The notes below the pieces were generated by a model. It worked only from the letters and a program-made list of their open reading frames with translations. It did no database searches and was not told the origin of the DNA. A stretch of 64,000 bases of DNA, taken from JADGGM01 sp035277485. Its GTDB lineage: Bacteria > Gemmatimonadota > Gemmatimonadetes > Gemmatimonadales > Gemmatimonadaceae. Positions 8,192-15,472 of the stretch are shown here, piece by piece (positions within the stretch are counted from its first letter, which is position 1; each line of letters opens with the position of its first letter). Location: the NCBI GenBank assembly GCA_035277485.1, contig DATEKK010000109.1, forward strand, positions 1-64,000, given 5' to 3'. Made by a program: the position numbers and the translations under genes.

Positions 8192-9844
8192 GCCGCCAGG
8201 CGCCGCTTCCCTCGTCGTCACGTAGTAGTTCTCGTCCACCTTGAAGTCCGTCGCGCTCGCGAGCTTCACCTTCATCGTTTGCCAGGACTCCGTTGGGCGG
8301 ATGCGCTGGTAGTGGTCGGGCGCGACCGTCACCCTCACCGGCATCGCGAAACCGGGGACGACGTTCGCCCAACGGTACTTGAGCGTGCCGCCGTCGAGCG
8401 AGTACTCGAGTACCGGCACATCCGTCGTCGTCAGATACTCCTCGAACACCTTGCTCAGATCGATGCCCGCGGCGTGGCTGATGTAGTCCTCGACTTGCGT
8501 GCCGCTCACCGTCTGGTGCCAGAAGGTTTTCTGCAGGCCGCGCAGGATACCGCGCCACTTCTCATCGTTGTCCACCACCTGACGAATCGTGTGCAGCATG
8601 TTGCCGCCCTTGTAGTACATGTCCTCGGAACCTTCGTCGTTCACGCCGAAGTGTCCGACGATCGGCCGGTCGTTCTTGATGAGCCGCCGCGTGCCGATCA
8701 CATACTCGGCGCCCGCTGCCTTCCCTTGCTGGCATTCGGTGTAGAGCGACTCCGAGTAATTCGCGAAGCTTTCGTGGATCCACATGTCGGCGTGATCTTT
8801 GTCCGTCAGGCTGTTGCCCCACCACTCGTGCGCGCTCTCGTGCACCACGATGAAATCCCACTCGAGTCCGTGGCCCGTGTTCGAGAGGTCCCGCCCCATG
8901 TAGCCGTTCTTGAAGTGGTTGCCGTACGCCACGCCGCTCTGATGCTCCATGCCTAAATGGGGCGCCTCGATGAGCTTGTAGCCATCGGCGTACCACGGAT
9001 ACGGCCCGAACCAGTGCTCGAAGCACGACAGCATCGACTTGGCCTGCTGCCACTGCACCTTCGCCGTGTCGAGATGGTAGGCCAGCGGCCAGAAGTCCAT
9101 CGTCAGGTTGCCGTTCTCGCCCTTGTAGATCTCGGTCCAGTGCGCGTAGGTGCCGGCGTTCACTTCCACATCGTAGTTGTTGATCGGGCTCGTGACGAAC
9201 CACTCGTACGTGGTGGTGCCGTCGGCGTTGTGCGTCGTGCTCCGCAGCCGTCCGTTAGACACGTCGGTCATCGAGTCGGGCACTGTGATCGCGATGCGTT
9301 GGCTGTCGGGCTCGTCGGCCGGAATGTCTTTGTTAGGCCACCACACGCTGGCGCCGAGTCCCTCGTTGGCCGTCGCGACCCACGGGTGACCGAGGCTGTC
9401 CCGCCGCCAGATGAACCCGCCGTCCCACGGCGGGCGCTTCGCCGCGCGCGGATGACCGTGGTAGTACACGGTCACCGTTTTCGTGTCCCCCACCCGCTGT
9501 GGCGACGCCATCGTCACGAAGAACGCGTTGCTGTCGCGGCGCGCGGTGAGTGCCTTACCATCTTGTATGATGCTGTCGATCTCCATCGGAACCTGCAGGT
9601 CGATCTGCATTGCCTTTGCCGGCGCGATCACGCGGTAGGTGATGCCGTTGTAGCCGCGGATGCTGCTGTCGGCGAGATTCACGGCCACGTGCAGATCATA
9701 GAATGTCGCGTCCCACCACGAGCGGCCGGGTCCGTTGGTCCCGCGGAGTGTGTCGGCGTGCGTGAATGTGCCCCGCTGCGCAGGGAGCGAGGAGAAGCCG
9801 GCGGAAGCGACAACAAAACAGGAAACGAGGGAGAGACGTCGCAT
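8174..9844 (-). CDS. Exported M1-family zinc aminopeptidase
   Basis: The 556-residue product has a signal peptide (to about 22, SSLPAQR) and an M1 architecture: N-terminal beta domain (45-230), catalytic domain with zinc site H335-E-x-x-H339 and E358 (HESAHEWWGN, then WIHESFANY). LGMEHQSG stands where the GxMEN exopeptidase motif sits in the family; GMEHQ keeps the Glu but replaces Asn. The C-terminal beta domain is short and the large helical domain of PepN is missing, as in many exported bacterial M1 enzymes. It should release N-terminal residues from peptides in the periplasm. The last four codons lie in the 54-bp inverted repeat. Confidence 0.9.
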   Translation of the reverse strand: MRRLSLVSCFVVASAGFSSLPAQRGTFTHADTLRGTNGPGRSWWDATFYDLHVAVNLADSSIRGYNGITYRVIAPAKAMQIDLQVPMEIDSIIQDGKALTARRDSNAFFVTMASPQRVGDTKTVTVYYHGHPRAAKRPPWDGGFIWRRDSLGHPWVATANEGLGASVWWPNKDIPADEPDSQRIAITVPDSMTDVSNGRLRSTTHNADGTTTYEWFVTSPINNYDVEVNAGTYAHWTEIYKGENGNLTMDFWPLAYHLDTAKVQWQQAKSMLSCFEHWFGPYPWYADGYKLIEAPHLGMEHQSGVAYGNHFKNGYMGRDLSNTGHGLEWDFIVVHESAHEWWGNSLTDKDHADMWIHESFANYSESLYTECQQGKAAGAEYVIGTRRLIKNDRPIVGHFGVNDEGSEDMYYKGGNMLHTIRQVVDNDEKWRGILRGLQKTFWHQTVSGTQVEDYISHAAGIDLSKVFEEYLTTTDVPVLEYSLDGGTLKYRWANVVPGFAMPVRVTVAPDHYQRIRPTESWQTMKVKLASATDFKVDENYYVTTREAAPGGAVGKR

Positions 9845-9898
9845 TGAACGCGCGATGTAAGAGGGGAATCGGGGCAGTGACTGCGTTTACCCTACTAT

Positions 9899-10342
9899 AA
9901 TGTTGGGGTCTTCCGGGAATTTCGCGAAAGATGGAAGGGACGGCGGTGGCTCCTCTTGAGTTCGCGTTAGGGGCTGACCGCGGGTGCGCGTGGAGAGCTT
10001 CCTCGCTCTGTTGTGAAGGATAACTACAAGGAAACTGCAGGGATAACTACAGGCATTGCTCCGCTGCTGGGAGCAGCACTGCTGCTACTGGATAGATGTG
10101 TTGTGTTGTTTCAAAAGCAAAAGCGGGTCTCGCCACTGTGATCGTTCTTCCCTCGTGCCGCCGAGCAATGCCGGTAGTTATCCCTGCAGTTTCCTTGTAG
10201 TTATCCTTCACACCAGAGCGAGGAAGCTCTCCATGCGCGCCTCCCGTTAGCCCTCACGTCACGCTCCCACCGCACTTAGCCGCCCGAGGCGTACCCACCT
10301 GTCGCCTGATTTTCACGAAATTCCCCGAAGACCCCTAATATT
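9899..10342. mobile_element. Long palindromic intergenic element (copy A)
   Basis: The 444-bp structure is nested. Its outermost inverted segments are 9899-9929 and 10311-10342 (about 27 of 32 positions match). Inside, 9991-10061 and 10163-10233 form an inverted repeat with 69 of 71 matches, each holding the core GGATAACTAC twice. The module from GTTAG at 9966 to GTGAG (minus strand) at 10257 recurs in part at 25545-25714. It has no reading frame of note and fits a MITE-like or REP/BIME-like unit. It separates the divergent M1 peptidase and amidohydrolase genes and covers most of the 552-bp gap between them. Confidence 0.75.
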
Positions 10343-10396
10343 GGAAGACCACGCTGTGAACGTTCGCCGACTCCCAAGCGCTGCCGATACTATCGC

Positions 10397-11377
10397 ATGC
10401 TGATCGACATCCATAACCACTACTATCCGCCCGCCTACCTCGATGCGTTGCGCGAACCGGACAGCGTCGTTCGCCTTACGGAGGACTCATCGGGCAATCC
10501 GTGCGTGCATTACCCGGGCGACTACAATGTCGCGGTGCGCGGCCATCGCGACATCGCCTATCGGCAGACCGTGCTCGAGCATGAGGGTGTCGACACGCAG
10601 GTGATCACCCTGACGACGCCGGGCACGCACGTCGACCAGCCGGACCGCGCGGTGCGACTCGCGCGTCTCGTGAACGACGCGTTTGCAGAGGTGGTGCGCG
10701 AGCGCGGGCCGCGGTTCGCCGCGCTGGCCACGCTGCCGCTCTGTGATCCCGTTGCGTCGGCGGCGGAGCTCCGGCGCGCGATGACAGAGTTGGGCTTCGC
10801 CGGCGCCATGCTCTTCAGCAATGTGAACGGTGCGCCGCTGGCCGACGCGCGCTTCGAGCCGCTCTACGCCGAAGCCGATCGGTCAGGCGCGGTGCTCCAC
10901 ATTCATCCGACCAATCCGGCGAGCGTGACCGGCATGACCGAGTACTGGCTCACCGCGCTCGTCGGCTTCCTGTTCGACAGCAGTCTCGCCGCCGCGCACC
11001 TCGTGTTCACTGGCATTCCTGAACGTTACCCGCGAATTCGATGGGTACTCGGCCATCTTGGCGGCGCGATTCCGTACATCGCCGAGCGTCTCGACCGCGG
11101 CTGGCGTGCGTTTCCTGAATGCCGCGAACACATCAAGCGTGCGCCCAGTGAGTACTTGCGCGGCTTCTATTACGACACGGTGAACTTCGATCCCGCCGCG
11201 TTGCGCCTGGCTGTTGATTTCGCCGGCGCGGATCACGTATTGGCTGGGAGCGACTATCCGCACATGATCGGGAGCATCGCGCTCATGAAAGAGAGTCTGG
11301 CCGCGGTGCGTGTGTCGCCTGAAGAGCGAGCCAAGATCCTCGGCGGCAACGCTGCGGCGCTCCTCCACCTCTCGTGA
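10397..11377 (+). CDS. Amidohydrolase-family enzyme (ACMSD-like, amidohydrolase 2)
   Basis: The 326-residue product has the amidohydrolase-2 barrel of 2-amino-3-carboxymuconate semialdehyde decarboxylase and related enzymes. Visible metal-ligand candidates are H6 and H8 (DIHNHY), H168/H170 (VLHIHP), H220 (LGHLGG) and D286 (AGSDYPHM). Family members perform non-oxidative decarboxylation or hydrolysis on aromatic or unsaturated acids; substrate cannot be inferred as no pathway genes are adjacent. TACTAT lies 5 nt before the ATG, so a leaderless transcript is possible. It sits between two palindromic elements. Confidence 0.85.
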   Translation: MLIDIHNHYYPPAYLDALREPDSVVRLTEDSSGNPCVHYPGDYNVAVRGHRDIAYRQTVLEHEGVDTQVITLTTPGTHVDQPDRAVRLARLVNDAFAEVVRERGPRFAALATLPLCDPVASAAELRRAMTELGFAGAMLFSNVNGAPLADARFEPLYAEADRSGAVLHIHPTNPASVTGMTEYWLTALVGFLFDSSLAAAHLVFTGIPERYPRIRWVLGHLGGAIPYIAERLDRGWRAFPECREHIKRAPSEYLRGFYYDTVNFDPAALRLAVDFAGADHVLAGSDYPHMIGSIALMKESLAAVRVSPEERAKILGGNAAALLHLS

Positions 11378-11446
11378 CCAGTGCCTAACGGTTGGTGCGC
11401 CATTTGACCCGCGCGGGTTCCGTGGTGGATTCGGTATGTGCGACCC

Positions 11447-11838
11447 GTGGAGCATCTCCTCGCTCTGGGGAACACGGATCAGATCTGATGTAACGGATCG
11501 AACGGATCGCTCGGCTCCGACCGGTGGTTCGTCGCGGCGAGGCCGGTGCCTCTGAAACGGGCTCAAAGGATAACGAAAAGGATGCAAGAGATGGGGAGGA
11601 TTGCGTCGACATCGGGGAGAGCGTGACGTGCACGCCCGTCGCCGGATACTGCTTGCGTTAGGCATCGTGACCGCCACGTCGCAGGTCTGAGCTGCACACT
11701 CTTCTGTTGCTGTTGCTGTCGAGTCTTTTTCAGAGGGACCGACCTCGCCGCGACGACCCACCGATCGAAGCCGAGCGATCCGTTCAATCCGTCAGATCAG
11801 ATCTGATCCGTGTTCCCCAGAGCGAGGAGACTCTCCAC
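11447..11838. mobile_element. Long palindromic intergenic element (copy C)
   Basis: Arms 11447-11557 and 11728-11838 (111 nt each) are reverse complements with roughly ten mismatches; the 170-nt middle is not palindromic. The outer 20 nt (GTGGAGAGTCTCCTCGCTCT) match the arm ends of copy A (TGGAGAGCTTCCTCGCTCTG), but the inner arm differs, being rich in GGATC-type repeats (CACGGATCAGATCTGAT). The middle has AAGGATAACGAAAAGGATG, loosely like the core of copy A. It fills most of the 474-bp gap between the amidohydrolase and hmuV genes. Confidence 0.75.
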
Positions 11839-11851
11839 GTGCTGTACGTCT

Positions 11852-12640
11852 CTAGAGAGAAAAGCGCCACGTGGCATGACCGTCCTCGCCCACGCGCATG
11901 GCACGCACACGGAACACGCGCTCGATCAGCTCCGCCGAGATGTCCGACGCATGCGAGGTCTCGTACGCGATCCGGCCGCCGTCAATCACGAACAACTGCT
12001 GGCCGTATTGAAACGCGACGTTGAGATCGTGCAGCACCGCGATCACCGTGCAGTTGTGCGCGAGTAAATCGCGCGCGACGTCGAGCAGGTGCAACTGGTA
12101 GTGCACGTCCAGGCTCGTCGTCGGCTCATCCAGGAACAGGTACTTGTGCTCGTGCGAGTCATCCTGATTCCAGATCTGCGCGAGCACGCGCGCCAGCTGG
12201 ACCTTCTGCTGCTCGCCGCCGGATAGCGTTGGATACAGTTGGCGACGCTTCTCGACCATGCCCACGAGCTCGAGCGCGCGCGATACGATGTCGCGATCCC
12301 GCGTGGTCGGTGCAGGGCCATAGTGCGGGTAGCGTCCCATGAGCACCACGTCCTCCACCGGCAACGGGAACGCGAGCTCCACGTGCTGCGAGAGCACCGC
12401 GCGCGTGCGCGCCAGCTCATCCGCGCCGAAGGCGGCAACGGGCCGATCGCCGTAGCGCACCTCGCCGGCCGATGGACGCAACAGCCCCGTGGCCACGCGC
12501 AGCAAGGTCGACTTGCCGGCTCCGTTAGGCCCTAAGATCACGTTGAACTTGTTCGCGGCGAATCGTGCCGTCACATCATCGAGAATGCGCGGGCCGCTGG
12601 CGCCGCCGACGCGATACGTCACACCCACGACCTCAACCAT
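11852..12640 (-). CDS. hmuV: Haem ABC transporter ATP-binding protein
   Basis: The 262-residue ATPase has Walker A GPNGAGKST, signature LSGGEQQK, Walker B YLFLDEPTTSLD and the switch His (VLHDLN). HmuV-type features are the VLSQHVELAFPL stretch and MGRYPH, both typical of haem/siderophore importers. I chose the ATG at 12640, which overlaps the stop of hmuU by 8 nt and gives the family start (MVEVVGVTYRVG), instead of an upstream start at 12676. It is the last gene of the hmuTUV operon and energises import of haem or a related iron chelate. Confidence 0.88.
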   Translation of the reverse strand: MVEVVGVTYRVGGASGPRILDDVTARFAANKFNVILGPNGAGKSTLLRVATGLLRPSAGEVRYGDRPVAAFGADELARTRAVLSQHVELAFPLPVEDVVLMGRYPHYGPAPTTRDRDIVSRALELVGMVEKRRQLYPTLSGGEQQKVQLARVLAQIWNQDDSHEHKYLFLDEPTTSLDVHYQLHLLDVARDLLAHNCTVIAVLHDLNVAFQYGQQLFVIDGGRIAYETSHASDISAELIERVFRVRAMRVGEDGHATWRFSL

Positions 12641-13727
12641 AGAACCCCGCGCCGGCGCCCGATTCGACGGTTGCACCCGTGCCGCGCTGTGGCTGCTGTC
12701 GCAGCAAGATCCAGAGAAAAATCGGCGCGCCGATGACCGCCGTGATGATCCCGATCGGGAGCTCGGCCGGCGGAATGATGATGCGCGCGACGATGTCCAC
12801 CAGCTCCATCAGGAGCGCGCCCAACAACGCCGATCCCGGCAGCAGAAACGTGTAGTCGCTCGATTTGAGGATCCGCAGCACGTGCGGCACGATCAGACCG
12901 ACGAACGCGATCACGCCCACCATCGCCGTCGCCACCGCGACCATGACCGTGTTCACCACCAGCAGCCGGAAGATCAGCTTTCGCGAGTCCACGCCGAGGA
13001 ATGCGGCCTCATCTTCGCCTAACATGAGGGCATTGAGCGCCTTCCCGTAGCGGAGCGACCACGCGAAGCACACCGCGAAAAACAGCCCGACGAATATCGT
13101 CCCACGCCAATCGGCCGTCGTGAAGGTGCCGAGGTTCCAGAACGTGATGTTGCGCGCCTGCGGGTCGCGCGCCACGTACGACAGAAATCCGGTGCCGGCC
13201 GCGCACACCGCGTTCACCGCGATGCCCGCCAGCAGCAGCGTGAACACGTTCACCTTGCCGAACGACGTCGACAGCCGGTACACGAGCATTGTCGCCGCGA
13301 ACGCGCCCGCGAAGGCCACGACCGGCACGGCGATGGAGCCCAACGGCGCGGTGAACGACAGCGCCGTGCTGCTCCCGAAGACGAACACGAGCGCCGCGCC
13401 TAACGCTGCGCCGGCCGACGTCCCCGCCAGGCCGGGCTCCACGATCGGGTTGCGAAACAGCCCTTGCATCAGCGTGCCCGACACGCCTAACACAGCGCCG
13501 GTGAGCCCGGCAAGCAGCACGCGCGGCAGCCGGAGCTCGAGGAACACGTTCCGGCTCAACGCATCGGCGCTCGTCGCGGGCACCCAACCCGCTGCCGCCG
13601 CGAGATGCCGGACCATTTCGGCCGGAGTGAACGAAAACGCACCGATGGCGGCAGACGCGACGACCAGGATGAGCAGCAGCGCCGCGAGCAGGACGTACGT
13701 CTGGCGGTACGAGAGACGCCTCACCAT
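12633..13727 (-). CDS. hmuU: FecCD-family haem/iron transporter permease
   Basis: The 364-residue protein has about ten membrane helices of the BtuC/FecCD fold. Family motifs are LRLPRVLLAGLTGAVLGVSGTLMQGLFRNPIVEPGLAGTSAGA (family signature, positions about 70-110) and VGVIAFVGLIVPHVLR (about 265-280), the loop that docks on the ATPase. It starts 1 nt after the hmuT stop and overlaps hmuV by 8 nt. It should form the membrane channel of a haem importer with HmuT and HmuV. Confidence 0.88.
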   Translation of the reverse strand: MVRRLSYRQTYVLLAALLLILVVASAAIGAFSFTPAEMVRHLAAAAGWVPATSADALSRNVFLELRLPRVLLAGLTGAVLGVSGTLMQGLFRNPIVEPGLAGTSAGAALGAALVFVFGSSTALSFTAPLGSIAVPVVAFAGAFAATMLVYRLSTSFGKVNVFTLLLAGIAVNAVCAAGTGFLSYVARDPQARNITFWNLGTFTTADWRGTIFVGLFFAVCFAWSLRYGKALNALMLGEDEAAFLGVDSRKLIFRLLVVNTVMVAVATAMVGVIAFVGLIVPHVLRILKSSDYTFLLPGSALLGALLMELVDIVARIIIPPAELPIGIITAVIGAPIFLWILLRQQPQRGTGATVESGAGAGFYG

Positions 13728-13728
13728 C

Positions 13729-14622
13729 TCAGGACTGGAACATCGTCCGCAGCTTGCGCACGGTCTCGGGCGTGCGCGGGCCGAAATACAGGAGCTCGGT
13801 TTCGGTAATGCGGTAAATGCGCTTCGCCTTCCCCGCCGGCGTCAGCGACACGCCGGGCATCGCCGCGAACGCGTCCGCGCTGCCGTACCGATCGAAGCCC
13901 ACATCCGTCGCCACGATGATGTCGGGCGCGATCTTGGCGATGAGCTCGGGCGTCAGGCGCTCCATGCCGCCCACGGAGTCGACCGCGTTGACGCCGCCCG
14001 CCCACCGAATCATGTCGTCCGCGGGACCGCCGGCCTTCACCGCCAGATAGTTGTTCGCGATCTGACCGAAGTGGATGATGAGGACACGCGGCCTGGGCCT
14101 GGCGCCGTATTGCGCGGTGTCCTTCCATACGTCCTGCATGCCGGCCTTCCACTGCGCGAGCACGCTGTCCGCCGCCTGACGCCGGCCGAACCGATCGCCT
14201 AACCGAACCAACAGCCTCTGCGCGCTGTCGAGCGTGTTGCCCGGGAGCATCGTCTCGATCGGGATGCCGACTTTCTTCAGCTGATCGAGCACGGCGCTCG
14301 GCCCCACGTTGCCGTCGGTGAGAAACAACGTCGGCTTCATCGAGATGATGCCTTCCGCGCTCAACGCGCGATGATAACCGACCGTGGGCAGCTTCGTGAT
14401 CTGCGGCGGATAGATCGACGTGAGGTCCACCGCTACCAGATGCTGCTCCGCGCCGATCGCGAACATGAATTCGTTGAGCTGCTTCGACACGCAGACGACG
14501 CGATCGGTACCCGCCGTCTGCGTTGGCTTGTCCCGAAATCGCTCACAGGCGGCGGTCGCGCTCAACGCGCAGAGCACGACGCCGGCAACGAATGCTGAGC
14601 GTGCTGTCATGTGATTTTTCAT
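13729..14622 (-). CDS. hmuT: Haem/iron ABC transporter substrate-binding lipoprotein
   Basis: The 297-residue product has a lipoprotein signal (LSATAACERF) and a periplasmic-binding-protein fold of the BtuF/HmuT class. VGYHRALSAEGIISMKPTL near residue 80 closely follows the HmuT pattern (VGYxRxLSAEG), where the Tyr is a haem ligand in studied members. It is the first gene of hmuTUV. The 159-bp upstream gap carries GTCCG-rich sequence; I could not see a convincing Fur box. A start at 14610 (MTARSAF) is an alternative. Confidence 0.85.
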   Translation of the reverse strand: MKNHMTARSAFVAGVVLCALSATAACERFRDKPTQTAGTDRVVCVSKQLNEFMFAIGAEQHLVAVDLTSIYPPQITKLPTVGYHRALSAEGIISMKPTLFLTDGNVGPSAVLDQLKKVGIPIETMLPGNTLDSAQRLLVRLGDRFGRRQAADSVLAQWKAGMQDVWKDTAQYGARPRPRVLIIHFGQIANNYLAVKAGGPADDMIRWAGGVNAVDSVGGMERLTPELIAKIAPDIIVATDVGFDRYGSADAFAAMPGVSLTPAGKAKRIYRITETELLYFGPRTPETVRKLRTMFQS

Positions 14623-14781
14623 TGACCCAAAGATCGTTACGCGAGCGCGGCGCGCAACGCTGCCTGCGTTTTCTCTGCATAGACGCGTCTGAATTCGTGA
14701 TGCCGTGTCCGTTTGTGTCCGGCCTCGTCCGCGCTCACAGTCGTGAGATTTTCATCGTCGCCGGAGGCGGATTCGTGAGCT

Positions 14782-15375
14782 TCAGTCACGAATTGCTCGG
14801 CCTCCCTCTGAGAGTGCCGTATCGAATGCCTGCGTGCCGAGGAGGTCGCCGATCGCGCGTGGTGGATCGGGATGCGCGATACGATCGCCAAGCGGCCGCT
14901 CCCACCACCCGACGTCGTGCCATCGCCCGAGCTTGTACCCCACATCGTGAAACACGCCCACCGGACGGAACCCAAGTGACTCGTGCAGACCGACGCTGGC
15001 TGCGTTGGGCAGCGTGATGCCCGCATAGGCGTTGCAGTATCCGAGGTGACGGAGCATCGCGAACAGCGACGTATACAGCGCGCGCGCCACGCCCCTGCGC
15101 CGCACGGTCTCGTGCACGTACGCCGACACCTCGGCGGACCACTGGTAGGCGGGACGCGCGCGGTGCGTCCCCGCGTACGCGTAGCCGCGTGCCACGCCGT
15201 TCTCCTCGAACGCAAGCCACGGGAATCGTACGATGGCAGCGGCCACACGACGCGCCATCTCGGCGCCGTCCGGCGGCTCGATCTCGAACGAGATCGGACT
15301 GCCGACCACGGCAGGCCGGTAAACCTCGGCGAAGGCGGCGCCGTCCTCGGGAGTGGCCATGCGAATCGTCGGCAT
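14782..15375 (-). CDS. GNAT acetyltransferase, phosphinothricin acetyltransferase-like
   Basis: The 197-residue product fits the PAT/Bar subgroup of GNATs: IRMATPEDGAAFAEVYRPAV at the N-terminus, ISFEIEPPDG, acetyl-CoA loop HETVRRRGVARALY, and LPNAASVGLHESLGFRPVGVF with GYKLGRWHDVGWWERPL near the end. I chose the ATG at 15375 (MPTIRMATPED); translation further upstream runs into the divergent ABC permease gene. It likely N-acetylates a small amine such as a toxin or amino-acid analogue (methionine sulfone/sulfoximine in studied homologues). The C-terminal tail of about 30 residues is longer than usual. Confidence 0.85.
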   Translation of the reverse strand: MPTIRMATPEDGAAFAEVYRPAVVGSPISFEIEPPDGAEMARRVAAAIVRFPWLAFEENGVARGYAYAGTHRARPAYQWSAEVSAYVHETVRRRGVARALYTSLFAMLRHLGYCNAYAGITLPNAASVGLHESLGFRPVGVFHDVGYKLGRWHDVGWWERPLGDRIAHPDPPRAIGDLLGTQAFDTALSEGGRAIRD

Positions 15376-15472
15376 CAGAAAAGGATGTGCGGGTGTCGAA
15401 CGAATGGGCAGGCATCGGCGCTGCTTTCCCGCTCCCCTTGCGTGGCGATGGGAGAGCGTGCATCGTGAAGCC

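Noticed and set aside
12427..13022. Frames opposite hmuV/hmuU on the plus strand
   Set aside because: They are His/Arg-rich shadows of well-supported transporter genes.
14637..14781. Possible C-terminal coding remnant (EFRRVYAEKTQAALRAALA) between the GNAT and hmuT genes
   Set aside because: It is suggestive, but the frame has no start or domain upstream that is independent of the GNAT gene.
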